Below are positions 41,836-51,410 of a DNA stretch of 64,000 nt, piece after piece (the first letter of the stretch is position 1; the number at the start of each line of letters is the position of its first letter). The notes under the pieces were generated by a model. That model saw only the letters and a program-made list of their open reading frames with translations, was not told where the DNA came from and did not search any database. Position numbers and translations under genes: made by a program. Source of the stretch: DASSFG01 sp035550375. Lineage in GTDB: Bacteria > Planctomycetota > Planctomycetia > Pirellulales > JAICIG01. The stretch is taken from positions 167,956 to 231,955 of the forward strand of contig DASZPH010000048.1 of assembly GCA_035550375.1 (NCBI GenBank). Direction: 5' to 3'.

Positions 41836-42490
41836 TCGTGGCTTGGCATGTCTTGTGGTGGAGTTTACAGGGGACTGCCAACCGTGGTTAACAGGTTGGC
41901 GCGTCTACGAGCTGCTCTTTCTTCGTCGCAGTCCACCGCGGACGGATGGCGCGCGTGGCACTCGAGCGAACAGAAGTAGCCGCATGGGGGCGAGCGAGGC
42001 AAGGTGCACGCAGTGGGTTGGCACCAAGCGAGGTCGAACCTAAGCGCGCCCAGGCGCGCAGCTCAAGTGTGCGGCGTGTAAACTTCGAGTGCCGGCCGAA
42101 AAGCACCACAGGCACGGGGGGGACAACGCGTCGAGAAACGTCGCACGGGACCGGCTAATTCGGTGCGGCTCGCCCGACTGGCACCAAATCGACCGGCTGC
42201 CTGGGCACGCCAATCTAAGAAGTGCAGCACTCGCGGCCACCTAAACACAAGCAATCCGCGCGCGGCTGTGCGTTTTCGCACGCGCTGTCTGCGATTCACA
42301 AGTACGGGGGGCAACTGGCACTACTTCAGATCGGTAGGACTCAGCGCTCGCGAATGAATACGCAGCGTCCTCGCTTTGACCGTCTCCCAGCTTAACTGGT
42401 TTTCGAGGACCCGTGCTGCGGCGTTGACGGTGCAGCGGAAGCTGAACGAACCCCGCGCCTCGCCGCCGGGCACTATCGCGGGGAGCGTCC
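41836..42490. other. Gene-free stretch
   Basis: In 655 bases between the hypothetical protein and the dimethylformamidase-like gene I see no convincing reading frame, RNA gene or repeat. It has a GCAGCGGAAGCTGAACGAAC block near 42430 and may be decayed coding sequence, but no family could be recognised. Confidence 0.4.
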
Positions 42491-44059
42491 CTAGCGTCGC
42501 CCGTTGTCTTTCTTCGCGCTCAGCGCCTTGTCGAGCAGGTTCCGCGTGATGCGCTGCACGCGCTCGTCGGGGCCGTGCGGCCGCGACCAGTGCGACCAGG
42601 GCAAGGTGTGGCCGGGCGGCGAGGAGAGCCCCTGCGCCCAAAAGATCGTCGAGGCATTGAAGACAAAATTCCCTTTCGGGCCAGGGTAAATCGTGGCGGC
42701 CCATTGCTGTGGGTTTTCGCCCCCTTGCCAGGCAGTGCCCTCGGCAACGACCTCCAAGCCAGGAATGTTGGCCGGCTGACCGTGGTACTCCCAGCCGATC
42801 AGCCCCGGAATCCGATCGCCTTTCTTGATACCGGTGCCGGCAAACATCCAGTGTTCCGGCTTGACGACGATCCAGTCGCCACCGCCGTTCACGGGTTCCA
42901 CGTTGCGCGCCCCCATGAGCAACCCCTCATCGGGCCCGCGCTCGGGAAAGGGGCCGTTTTCCTTCTCTCGAAGCAGCGCGTAGTCGTTGCTGTCCCCGTA
43001 TGGCCCCCCTCGGAAGATAATGCGGTTGGGCCGACCGTCGCTGCTCGCTCGAAAGGGTGTGACCCAACAGACGGAATTACCCGAGAGGAAGAGTAGGTTG
43101 ACGCCGGCGTCGCGCATGGCGGCGACACTTTGGTATTGCCGGATGTCCCAATACTCGTCGTGGCCGACGCTGATGAACGCCTTGCATTTCAGCCCACGGT
43201 CGGCACTCAGCATGTCGCTGTTCGAGCAGTAGCTGACGTCGTAGCCCCGCTGCTCGAGCCAATACGCCAGAGGAAACTCCAGCGGCAAAAACTCGCCGGA
43301 GCCGATCGTAAGGGGATCGTTGACCACGGACATGAACTGGGCTTCACGACCGTAGGGCCGGTCGAAGCTGACGTCGGCCCACGGGCCTTGGTTTCCCTTG
43401 GGATGGGTATAAAGCGAGTAGTTGTTCGGCCAACGGTTGTAAGCCTGCCAGGTGTTGTCGGAACATTGAAACAGGATGTCCGCCGGCCGCTCGTCGCGCA
43501 CGATGAACACCACGTAGCTCTGCCAGTAAGGTCGACTGTCCCCCTCAGGCAACGTCGTCAGCCGGCCCAGATAGACGCCGCTCGGCCAATCGTCGGCGAT
43601 GGTGAGCGTAACGGCCGGCTTCCAATCGCATTCGTGCAGGTTCTTCTCTCCTGGGGCCGGGGTAGGCTGCGTCGTGCCGTCGAACGGACCAAGCTTCTTC
43701 ACAAGCCGTGCCCCTCGCCCGCCGTAGTAGCCCAGGCGAAACAGCTCGATCTCGAATCGTTGCGCTGGGCTCGTCGACACCATGATGTCGATTGTCTCGC
43801 CCGCCCGAGCGCTCTGCTTCGAGCAATAGCCTTCGATCCAGGTCGAGCGAAACCCGTCGCCGTCGGCACGGACTCGCGTAAGCTGCCAGTCGAGGCTGCC
43901 CGGCTGGCGGTTTTCTTTCTGAATGGGGTTGGTATCTCCCTCGGCCCCGAGCACCGCAGACGCGACTGCGGTCCCAACAAGAATGAAGGGCAGGGAGAAC
44001 GACTTCACGAATCCGCGCGCGCTCACGTAGCTACTCTTTGGGGAAAGGACGAGTGGCAT
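42491..44059 (-). CDS. N,N-dimethylformamidase beta-subunit-like protein
   Basis: This 522-residue protein has a hydrophobic N-terminal segment (SLPFILVGTAVASAVLG), probably a signal peptide. The catalytic-subunit pattern of N,N-dimethylformamidase follows: IEGYCSKQSARAGETIDIMVS, FRLGYYGGRGARLV, FQCSDNTWQAYNRWP, CSNSDMLSADRGLKCKAFISVGHDEYWD and a late HWMFAGTGIKKGD. VGHDEYWD holds candidate metal/active-site residues. In planctomycetes these proteins are exported and their substrates are unknown. The gltX stop is 14 bases upstream, so co-transcription is possible. Confidence 0.82.
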   Translation of the reverse strand: MPLVLSPKSSYVSARGFVKSFSLPFILVGTAVASAVLGAEGDTNPIQKENRQPGSLDWQLTRVRADGDGFRSTWIEGYCSKQSARAGETIDIMVSTSPAQRFEIELFRLGYYGGRGARLVKKLGPFDGTTQPTPAPGEKNLHECDWKPAVTLTIADDWPSGVYLGRLTTLPEGDSRPYWQSYVVFIVRDERPADILFQCSDNTWQAYNRWPNNYSLYTHPKGNQGPWADVSFDRPYGREAQFMSVVNDPLTIGSGEFLPLEFPLAYWLEQRGYDVSYCSNSDMLSADRGLKCKAFISVGHDEYWDIRQYQSVAAMRDAGVNLLFLSGNSVCWVTPFRASSDGRPNRIIFRGGPYGDSNDYALLREKENGPFPERGPDEGLLMGARNVEPVNGGGDWIVVKPEHWMFAGTGIKKGDRIPGLIGWEYHGQPANIPGLEVVAEGTAWQGGENPQQWAATIYPGPKGNFVFNASTIFWAQGLSSPPGHTLPWSHWSRPHGPDERVQRITRNLLDKALSAKKDNGRR

Positions 44060-44073
44060 GTAGGTGGGTTGGA

Positions 44074-45663
44074 CTAGGCAGGCCGTCCGACGACCGTGTC
44101 GAAGTATAACTGCAACGTGCGGTCGAGTCGTGCGAGGCTGCGTTCTTTTCCGAGCAACGCCAGACAGTCGTAGAGGCCCGGCCCGACCGCTTTCCCGGTC
44201 ACCGCCACGCGAACGGCGTGGACGACGGCACCGATCTTGATCTGCTCGGCTTCCAGAAAGTCGTGCATGGCCCGTTCGAGCGATTCTACATCGAAGGAAT
44301 CCAAACCGCCCAGCCGATCGCGAAACCTTCGCAGCAGGCCGGCCGCTTCCGGCTTCCGCAGGTGCTTCTCAACGGCGTCGGGGTCAAGCGGGTAGCCATC
44401 GTCCGGGAGGAAAAAGAAGTCGGCGTAGGCCAGGATGTCACCGGACACTTTCAGGCGATCGCCTGCCGCGGCCACAATCTTGCGGAGGAGAGGCCGCGCA
44501 TCGGCATCGTCGGGCGAATCGATCAGGTTGGCGTGAGCAAGGAACGGCAACATCCGGTCGACCTTTTCGTCGACCGAGAGTTGCTGCATGTAGTGGTCTT
44601 GAAAGGCCCAGAGCTTCTTGGGGTCGAAGCTGGCCGGCGATTTTGTGACCCGCTGCAAAGAAAAATTCTCGATCATCTGCTGCCGTGTGAAAAACTCCGT
44701 CCGGTCGTCGAGCGACCATCCCAGCAGCATTAGATAGTTGACAATCGCGTCGGGCAGGTAACCGACCTGCTCGTAAAAATCGACGATGACGGGATTGAAG
44801 GTGTCCGCGGAGGTCGACAGGCCGAGCGCCTTGGCGATCGCCTGGCCGTGCTCATTCACCAGCGCAAAGTCGCGGTTCTTGAGATACTTGTCGAGCTTCC
44901 GCTTGCTCAGCTTGTTCTTGCTGCCCGGCTCGGCGACGTAAGGCAGATGGGCATACTCGGGCAGCGGGTAGCCGAGCGACTGGGCAATGAACACCTGACG
45001 CGGCGTGTTGGAAAGGTGCTCCTCAGCCCGGATGACGTGCGTGATCTGAAAATCGAAATCGTCGACGACGCTCGCCAGATGGTAGAGGCACGTGCCGTCG
45101 GCCCGCTGCACCACGTGGTCTTGCTCGCGGGCCCAATCGAATTCCACGTCACCGCGGATGTGGTCTTTGATGACCACTTTGCCCTCGCGGGGAATTTTCA
45201 GGCGAACCACGCCCTGGCGGCCCTCGCTCTCAAACGCCCTGGCTTGAGCGTCGCTTTCGGCCATCCAGCGACGGCTGTAAAGAAACGGCCGTTTCTCGCG
45301 CTCGGCCTGTTCGCGCTCGGCCTTGAGTTCGTCGGGCGTGGCGTAGTCTCGATAAGCGAAGCCCCCCGCGAGCAGCCTGGCGACGGCGTCTTGATAGCGC
45401 GCCAGGCGCTGCGACTGGTAGTAGGGCTCGAAGGGGCCGCCGACTTCGGGGCCTTCGTCCCAGTCGATTCCCAACCAACGAAACCCGTGCAGGATAGGGG
45501 CCAGCGCCGCGTCGACGTTCCGTTCCTGGTCGGTGTCGTCGATGCGCAGCAAAAACTGCCCGCCGTGCCGCCGACTGAAGAGCCAGTTGAAAAGAGCCGT
45601 GCGCACCCCGCCAATGTGCAGGTAGCCGGTGGGACTAGGAGCAAAACGTGTGCGAACCGTCAT
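44074..45663 (-). CDS. gltX: Glutamyl-tRNA synthetase
   Basis: This 529-residue class I synthetase attaches glutamate to tRNA-Glu. The HIGH motif appears as GYLHIGGVRTALFNWLF in the first 30 residues, and the KMSKS motif as KNKLSKRKLDKYL near residue 255. The anticodon-binding helical C-terminus is complete. The amino-acid pocket segment RIDDTDQERNVD is present. It may be discriminating or non-discriminating; without gatCAB in view this cannot be decided. Confidence 0.95.
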   Translation of the reverse strand: MTVRTRFAPSPTGYLHIGGVRTALFNWLFSRRHGGQFLLRIDDTDQERNVDAALAPILHGFRWLGIDWDEGPEVGGPFEPYYQSQRLARYQDAVARLLAGGFAYRDYATPDELKAEREQAEREKRPFLYSRRWMAESDAQARAFESEGRQGVVRLKIPREGKVVIKDHIRGDVEFDWAREQDHVVQRADGTCLYHLASVVDDFDFQITHVIRAEEHLSNTPRQVFIAQSLGYPLPEYAHLPYVAEPGSKNKLSKRKLDKYLKNRDFALVNEHGQAIAKALGLSTSADTFNPVIVDFYEQVGYLPDAIVNYLMLLGWSLDDRTEFFTRQQMIENFSLQRVTKSPASFDPKKLWAFQDHYMQQLSVDEKVDRMLPFLAHANLIDSPDDADARPLLRKIVAAAGDRLKVSGDILAYADFFFLPDDGYPLDPDAVEKHLRKPEAAGLLRRFRDRLGGLDSFDVESLERAMHDFLEAEQIKIGAVVHAVRVAVTGKAVGPGLYDCLALLGKERSLARLDRTLQLYFDTVVGRPA

Positions 45664-45859
45664 GAATGTTCGAGGGCTTTGAGGCGTGAAGGACTACATA
45701 ACTTCCCATTTTGGCGGTGATACGCAAGTGCCGATAGCTCGGGTTCACGGAGGATGGCCTTACCGGGCTGGCTTCCTAGCCCGTCCCGCGATCGTGGTAC
45801 GGCGGGACAAGCGATGCGCGTCCCACCGATTCCGAGTGCCGCCGATTCATCGGTCTCCC

Positions 45860-46588
45860 TCAGCCGCCGCCGCGCAACAACATATAAATCCCCAGCGACA
45901 GCACGAGCGCCGCGACGAGTTTGCGGTAAATCGTCTCGGGTATTCGTTTCAGAAGCCGCGAGCCGATGAGCGTACCGACGACCGCGCCAGCCGTCGCCGT
46001 CGTCAGCTCGGGCCAGAGGGTGATCACCTGTCGCCCTTCGCTGTAGAGGTAGACGGGCATGCGGGCCGCGTCGACGATCACGCCGACTGCCGTGGCCGTG
46101 GCCACGAAGCTGTGACGCGATACGTCGAAACCGAGCATCGCCGCCGAGCGAATCCCGCCCTGGTTTCCCACCAGGCCGCCCAGCGCCCCGGAAATCGCGC
46201 CCGCCACCCAGGCAACCCAACCGTGGAACCGCATCCGGTCGGTCAGGCCGCTGATGCCCATCGCTCCCGTGAACGTGAGCAGGATGCCGAAAACGATCGT
46301 CAGTGCGGGGCTTTCGGCGTAGGCGTGAACCAGCGCTCCGGTCAGACCGCCCGCCGCGCTCATCAGGCCGAAGCTGAGCAGCAAGCGGCGGTCGACGTGC
46401 CCGCGCAGCAGCCAGAGCCGCAGCGCGGTGGCCGCCAGGTGGGGAACCGAAACGGCGGCGATGGCCAGCTTTGTGCCCACCTGCGCGGCCAGCACGGGCG
46501 TGAGCAGGCTGCCGATCCCAAAACCGCTCAGCGCGGCAACCGCCCCGGCCAGAAAGGAGACGGCGGCCAGCAGCGTCAGTTGGGCCAT
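45860..46588 (-). CDS. TauE/SafE (TSUP) family membrane protein
   Basis: This 242-residue inner-membrane protein has about eight helices and the TSUP repeat signature: AAVSFLAGAVAALSGFGIGSLLTPVLA in the first half and WVAGAISGALGGLVGNQGGIRSAAML in the second. It is a likely exporter of an organosulfur or small anionic compound. Its start overlaps the end of the mono-haem protein gene by 13 bases, so the two are translated together. Confidence 0.88.
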   Translation of the reverse strand: MAQLTLLAAVSFLAGAVAALSGFGIGSLLTPVLAAQVGTKLAIAAVSVPHLAATALRLWLLRGHVDRRLLLSFGLMSAAGGLTGALVHAYAESPALTIVFGILLTFTGAMGISGLTDRMRFHGWVAWVAGAISGALGGLVGNQGGIRSAAMLGFDVSRHSFVATATAVGVIVDAARMPVYLYSEGRQVITLWPELTTATAGAVVGTLIGSRLLKRIPETIYRKLVAALVLSLGIYMLLRGGG

Positions 46589-47160
46589 GTGGCGTGCGGA
46601 TCGAGGTTGATGCTGGTCGTGGCCGGACGCTCCGGAATGCGCGGCCGCAGGTACGGCTTGTCCGAGGCCTTATGGCAGGCGTAGCAGCTCGACAGCATAA
46701 ACTCGTAGGCCGCGTCAAACGCCTTGGAGTCCTGCGACTGGATCGCCTCCTCAAGCTGCTTCAAGGGGCTGTTTTCGACGGCCTGCAGGATTTCTTCCAG
46801 CTTGATCTCGCGCCCCGCGTTGTCCTTGCGCACGGGGATGATCCGCACCGCCCAGCGCAGGTGGGAGCGGGTCTCGCTGAAGTAGAACTGGGCCAGCGGC
46901 CAGTTGCCCTGTCTGGCGGCGAACCAGAGATTCGTAAAGTGGTAGTCCACGTCCTGCATGGCGTGCGCCTGGTCGGGCACGACCTTCTGCAATCGTTCCA
47001 CCTCGGCCCGCAGCGCCGCGATCTGTCTGGCCGGATCGGCAGCCACGTCCTCGGCCTGGGCCGTCGGGCACAGATTACGGTCCGGTTGACTGGTAACGAT
47101 CCCCGCGAAGCATCCCACCGCGAGCAGTAGGACGGCAAACGTCAAGGTCTTGAAGTTCAT
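46576..47160 (-). CDS. Exported mono-haem cytochrome-like protein
   Basis: This 194-residue protein has a signal peptide (LTFAVLLLAVGCFAGIV). The N-terminal half is helical (AALRAEVERLQKVVPDQ), and a haem c motif CYACH near residue 160 is followed by KASDKPYLRP. The YxACHxAxDxP pattern is like single-haem cytochromes of the c'-type. The first ATG in frame would be upstream, but the signal peptide begins at 47160. It overlaps TauE/SafE by 13 bases. Confidence 0.75.
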   Translation of the reverse strand: MNFKTLTFAVLLLAVGCFAGIVTSQPDRNLCPTAQAEDVAADPARQIAALRAEVERLQKVVPDQAHAMQDVDYHFTNLWFAARQGNWPLAQFYFSETRSHLRWAVRIIPVRKDNAGREIKLEEILQAVENSPLKQLEEAIQSQDSKAFDAAYEFMLSSCYACHKASDKPYLRPRIPERPATTSINLDPHATWPN

Positions 47161-47266
47161 GCGCAGTTCCTCAATGATCGAGCCGCGGTTATCCAAGCCA
47201 GGCCGACGGCCCTGCCGCCGGCGAGCGGCTTGAGTCAAGCTACCGAGTGCGGTGGCGGGTGGTCAA

Positions 47267-47281
47267 TATCGGATTTCGATA
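47267..47281. promoter_or_regulatory. Inverted repeat at the padR start
   Basis: TATCG-GATTT-CGATA forms a perfect 5-base palindrome with a 5-base spacer, ending 2 bases before the PadR ATG. It covers the place of the ribosome-binding site, and no Shine-Dalgarno is visible, so it may be a binding site for self-repression or a small structure. Confidence 0.35.
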
Positions 47282-47283
47282 AT

Positions 47284-47616
47284 ATGGCGAACGACGAACT
47301 CACGCGGCATTTTTTTGGCGGGTTTGTGCGGCTGCACATTCTCTACCACGCGGCCAAAGAACCGATCTGCGGCGTGGAGATGATCGAAGAATTGGGGCGT
47401 CACGGCTATAAACTCAGCCCCGGCACGCTGTATCCGATTCTGCACCAACTGGAGCAAGGGGGTTACGTGTCGTGCCGCGAGGCGGTCGTTGCCGGGAAGC
47501 GCCGCAAGAATTATCGCTCGACGAAAAAGGGGGAAAAGCTGCTCGCGGCCGCGCGAAGCAAGCTACGCGAGTTGTTCTCTGAGATCGTCGAAGATCGCGA
47601 CAAACGCCAGGCGTGA
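47284..47616 (+). CDS. PadR family transcriptional regulator
   Basis: This 110-residue protein has a winged helix with the PadR signature: FVRLHILYHAAKEPICGVEMIEELGRHGYKLSPGTLYPILHQLEQGGYVSCRE. The wing contains RRKNYRSTKKGEKLL. It is the short form without the C-terminal dimer domain extension, ending in a single helix. PadR regulators usually repress a neighbouring efflux or stress gene. Here the neighbours (mono-haem protein, TauE exporter, divergent) are candidates. The ATG at 47284 is chosen; an upstream GTG/TTG extension lacks conservation. Confidence 0.85.
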   Translation: MANDELTRHFFGGFVRLHILYHAAKEPICGVEMIEELGRHGYKLSPGTLYPILHQLEQGGYVSCREAVVAGKRRKNYRSTKKGEKLLAAARSKLRELFSEIVEDRDKRQA

Positions 47617-47649
47617 CGGCCGTAGAGCCCGTCGGAGGCCGGCTCCGTC

Positions 47650-48699
47650 TCAAAAGGCTTCTTTCCAGCGGGCGAGGACTTGCGCCGGCGAGGCCGTGCC
47701 CGTGGTGCCGATCTGTTGAACGGTGATCGAGGCCACCAGGTTGCCCAGCGTGGCCGCCTCGCTGGGCGTCGCCCCCGACAGCAGGGCCGAAACGATGCCG
47801 GCCGTGGCGCTGTCGCCGGCGCCGACAATGTCGACCGGCCCCGACACGGGAAAGCCACGAACCTGCTCGACCTCCTGCGAGAAGCCCACCAACAGCATCC
47901 CGGCCTCCCCGACCGTGCAGAACAGGGGCCGGCCCGTGTGCCGGCTTAGGGCTTGCGCGGCCGAGACGGCGGCCGTCATGTCGCCGGGGGGCGTGTCGGA
48001 AGTTGGGGAGGATTTCTCGGCCGCCAGCGCCCGCAAGCATTCGGCGACGTTCGGCTTGAGCAGGCCGAAACGGAACCGGCCGATTCGCTGGCGGCTGTCG
48101 ACGAACACAATCTTGTTCGGGTGGACTCGGCAGAGTTCGGCCAGCCGTTCGCGTACGGCTGACGTGATCACGCCCCATTCCTCTTCGTTGACCTGGTCGA
48201 GGACGATCAGTCCGTCGACGCGGCCGAATACTTCGCTGAGGTGGTCGAGAAGCGCGTTTTCGGTCTCGCGACTGGGAGGCGCGTTGTTGCGCAGGTCGAT
48301 CCGGTTCAACTCGTGCCACCTGCCGGCCGCGTCGCGCCGCATCGGCTTGGTGTAGGTTGGCGTGAGCCGGCCCGGGTCGCGCACGAGGTGGCTTACGTCG
48401 ACCGGCATTTTCTGAAGCTCTTTGACGAGATCGTAGGCTTGCCCGTCGTCGCCCAGAATCGTCACCGGCACGAGCCGCCCGACCCCGAGCGCCGCCAGAT
48501 TGTTCATGACGGTTCCCAGGGCCCCGGGCGAGTTGCGCACGCGCGTCACCTGGTACGCTTCCAGACCCGTTTCGATCGACGTTTCCTGCAGCGCCGGGTC
48601 AAGATCGAGGTAGCGATCGAGAAACAGGTCCCCGACCAACCCAATCGTCAAGCCCGAAAAGCCGGAAAGGATCGACTCCAGTCGCGCAAGTGAAATCAT
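47650..48699 (-). CDS. PfkB family carbohydrate kinase
   Basis: This 349-residue ribokinase-fold protein has the signature 2 segment VDIVGAGDSATAGIVSAL with the catalytic Asp in GAGD. The N-terminal LVGDLFLDRYLDLDP and the PGALGTVMNNLAALG sugar-binding region resemble HldE/RfaE kinase domains. No adenylyltransferase domain follows, so it is a kinase only. The substrate is a sugar or sugar phosphate, perhaps heptose-like, from this resemblance. Confidence 0.87.
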   Translation of the reverse strand: MISLARLESILSGFSGLTIGLVGDLFLDRYLDLDPALQETSIETGLEAYQVTRVRNSPGALGTVMNNLAALGVGRLVPVTILGDDGQAYDLVKELQKMPVDVSHLVRDPGRLTPTYTKPMRRDAAGRWHELNRIDLRNNAPPSRETENALLDHLSEVFGRVDGLIVLDQVNEEEWGVITSAVRERLAELCRVHPNKIVFVDSRQRIGRFRFGLLKPNVAECLRALAAEKSSPTSDTPPGDMTAAVSAAQALSRHTGRPLFCTVGEAGMLLVGFSQEVEQVRGFPVSGPVDIVGAGDSATAGIVSALLSGATPSEAATLGNLVASITVQQIGTTGTASPAQVLARWKEAF

Positions 48700-48831
48700 G
48701 GTGACGAGAATGGTACGCGATCTGGGGGACGCCTGGCAACGGCGTCCGCCTAACAGCCACCATGCCCGCGCCGATGGCCCAGCCCATGAGCACCGCAGAA
48801 CTTAATGACATCGCTGGTCTCGCTCGGTTCC

Positions 48832-49716
48832 TTAGGACTCGCTTCCGACGGCGGCCAGCCGGCCGTTGCTCTCGGCATGCTGTCGGCTGAAGGCGTGGAT
48901 GGCGTCCATGACGTCGACGGGTACCGCAAGAAGAACCGTGTTCGACGCGGTCGGGCCGAGTCCGTCGATCGTCTGCAGCGTCCGGAGTTGCATCGCGCCG
49001 GGACTCGATGCCATGGTTTTCGCGGCCAAGGCCAGGTTCGAAGCCGCTTCGCGGTCTCCTTCCGCCTTGGTGATGGTGGCCCGCTTCTCGCGCTCGGCCG
49101 ACGCCTGCCGCGACATCATCTTTTTCAGCTCCTCGGGCATGTCGATGTCCTGAATACGGATGCCCGTAACTTCCAGGCCCCAGCCCTCGATGTCTTTCTC
49201 GACGTTGGCTTCGATGGCCTTGCCGATCGCCTCGCGCTCGATCAAGAGCTGATCAAGCGTCATCTGGCCAATGACGTCGCGCAACGATGTCTGGGCGTAT
49301 TGGGAGATGGCATAGCGGTAATCCTGCACCTTGATAATGGCGTCGGCAACGTCATCGACCTTGAAGAAGAGCACCCCGTTTATTTGTACCGGCACGTTAT
49401 CCTTGGTGATCACTTGCTGTGCGGGGATGTCGTTGGCCCGGATTCGCGTGTCTACCTTGCGCACCTGGTCAATCAGCGGGATGATCATGAACAGGCCCGG
49501 ACCGCGGACGCCGTGATATTTGCCCAGCCGAAAGACGACGGCTTTCTCCCATTGTGCGGCCAACTGGATGCTTGAAGCGGCCACCACGCTCAACGGCAGC
49601 CAAAAGACGAGAAAACCGGCCGCCAGAGGGACGCTTTCGCCCGCGATCAAGAACCCCGTCAGTGCCCCAACGATAAGCAGACCGACAAATACCAGACTGG
49701 AGATGTAGTTGATCAC
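48832..49716 (-). CDS. SPFH-domain protein (slipin / band 7 family)
   Basis: This protein of about 294 residues has two close N-terminal hydrophobic segments (INYISSLVFVGLLIVGAL, then AAGFLVFWLPLSVVAAS) and a SPFH domain: WEKAVVFRLGKYHGVRGPGLFMIIPLID, VDTRIRANDIPAQQVITKDNVPVQINGVLFFKV. A coiled stretch of the stomatin type (RQASAEREKRATITKAEGDREA) follows. The start is a GTG at 49716 with GAGG 7 bases upstream; the ATG further upstream at 49860 gives an unlike extension. It likely forms membrane microdomain rings. No NfeD partner is adjacent. Confidence 0.85.
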   Translation of the reverse strand: MINYISSLVFVGLLIVGALTGFLIAGESVPLAAGFLVFWLPLSVVAASSIQLAAQWEKAVVFRLGKYHGVRGPGLFMIIPLIDQVRKVDTRIRANDIPAQQVITKDNVPVQINGVLFFKVDDVADAIIKVQDYRYAISQYAQTSLRDVIGQMTLDQLLIEREAIGKAIEANVEKDIEGWGLEVTGIRIQDIDMPEELKKMMSRQASAEREKRATITKAEGDREAASNLALAAKTMASSPGAMQLRTLQTIDGLGPTASNTVLLAVPVDVMDAIHAFSRQHAESNGRLAAVGSES

Positions 49717-49911
49717 GGTCGACCTCGGGTGATGGGTTGCGTTGCGTAACGCGGCTCTGTTTCGCACGATCGGTGCCAAGGACGGGAAACCAAGAAGCAT
49801 CGCTGAAAAGAGCGTTTCCCAGGGCGTTTTGCCGCTACGATCGGGCAAAACGGCGCGCAAGCGCGCCGAGGGGCGCGCCCGGCCGCAAACGAGCCGGCTG
49901 GGCGGGAACCG

Positions 49912-51117
49912 CTAGAAAAGTGAAATCTGGCGGTCGACGATCCGCTGCCAAAGCGTATCGATGCCCGCCAGCAGGTCGCCGACGAGCGCGTCGATTTCCG
50001 GCCGGGCCGGCTCGATCGGTGCCGACTCCCGCATGCTCACCCTCACGTCCACGAGCCGGGGCTGATTGACGGGAGAACCAATGGCGCTGACTAAGTAACA
50101 TTCCGCGAAGGCGACGCCCGGCACTTGCTTCACCAGCTCATGGGCAATCTGGGCGGCGGCGACGTTGTAGAGTTTGCCCACGTGCGTGACGGGGTTCTTT
50201 CCGGCGGTCGCCTCCATCGTCATCGGGCGGCAGGGTGTAATCAGTCCGTTGGCTCGGTTGCCGCGGCCGACCTCCCCGTCGTCCCCGGCCTCGGCCGACG
50301 TGCCGGTAACCGTGAGGAAGACGTTGCCCGCGGCAGCGTCGTCGGCGGCATTCAGCGAGACATCGATCGGTGGGCCAAAAGTCTCTTCGGCGATGCGGCG
50401 GACGTCCGCCGCCAGCTCCGATTTCTTGGCGACGTAGTCGTCGAGTTCAGAGACGTATCGATCCACGAAGGCGCAAGCGACGGTCAGCTCGACGCCCTCA
50501 GGCGTGCCCACCCCCAACACCTTGATATCCTCGCCTACTTCGGGGCGTGCTTTCTTAAACTCCGGGGCGTTCAACCGCCGCTCGATGGCCAAAACGGTTT
50601 GCTCAAGCTTGCTGAGCGGCGCATAACCCGCTCCGCACGAGGTGTCGTTGGCCAGCCAGCATCCCGCCTGGCGCTGGCGTGAATAAAGGTCGACCAGGTC
50701 CGACGAGCCGGGCCGCGTATGTACGTGGAGACGGACGTGCTTCTCCGGGTCGAGGGCATGAAAGTGTTTTCGCAGCCACTCGAAGCAGGTCGATCGGGCC
50801 AACTCGTCGATCGGGACACGGACCGATTTGAACTGCTCGGTTACCCTCCCTGAGAGATAAAGGTCGAAGGGCTCGATCACCTCGCCGCCGCCGAACGCGG
50901 CTCGCGCTGCCCCTCCGCACAGCAGGGCCTTGTCGACATTGTGATGCAAGATCAGGCCGAAATGCTCCAGGTAGAACTTCGACAGGGCCACACTGAGCTC
51001 TTCGGCCAGCGCATCGCAGATCGTATCCGGGTGGCCGAGGCCCTTGCGTTCAACGATTTCCACCGGTTCCGCATCCGGCAATCGTGCCCGGATCGGGCCG
51101 ATAAGGATATTTTGCAT
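49912..51117 (-). CDS. Archaeal-type S-adenosylmethionine synthetase
   Basis: This 401-residue enzyme is of the MAT form first known from archaea, not the bacterial MetK fold. Family blocks: VEIVERKGLGHPDTICDALAE (near the start), HHNVDKALLCGG, LAND-TSCGAGYAPLSKLE, VTGTSAEAGDDGEVGRGNRANGLITPCRPMTMEATAGKNPVTHVGKLYN and IGSPVNQPRLVDVRV. It should make S-adenosylmethionine from methionine and ATP. A bacterial copy implies horizontal transfer or a lineage that uses it beside or instead of MetK. Confidence 0.9.
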   Translation of the reverse strand: MQNILIGPIRARLPDAEPVEIVERKGLGHPDTICDALAEELSVALSKFYLEHFGLILHHNVDKALLCGGAARAAFGGGEVIEPFDLYLSGRVTEQFKSVRVPIDELARSTCFEWLRKHFHALDPEKHVRLHVHTRPGSSDLVDLYSRQRQAGCWLANDTSCGAGYAPLSKLEQTVLAIERRLNAPEFKKARPEVGEDIKVLGVGTPEGVELTVACAFVDRYVSELDDYVAKKSELAADVRRIAEETFGPPIDVSLNAADDAAAGNVFLTVTGTSAEAGDDGEVGRGNRANGLITPCRPMTMEATAGKNPVTHVGKLYNVAAAQIAHELVKQVPGVAFAECYLVSAIGSPVNQPRLVDVRVSMRESAPIEPARPEIDALVGDLLAGIDTLWQRIVDRQISLF

Positions 51118-51410
51118 TCGAACAGCAAACCTGATTTCTCTCTTGTGCTTTTCAGGGTGGGCAAGTCACGGCCCGTGCTGAGTATCCTAATTCAATGCCT
51201 TTGTCCTGTTAACCGTCAGCAAAACCGCACGGTCCCCGCTCACTGTGGGCGGGTACGCACGCCGGTTGGCCGGATGCAGGCGGCAAATCAGAGGCACTGG
51301 GCGCCTACATCCCGGTCGGCGCAGAACCTGCGTTGACGGATGCCGTTGGCCTCGATGTGGGGCGATCTCCTGTTGCCCGTCTACCGACCAGCGTCACAAA
51401 GGACCCTTCG

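Noticed and set aside
41843..42357. Several short frames in the gene-free stretch
   Set aside because: None has a ribosome-binding site, a recognisable domain or consistent codon use.
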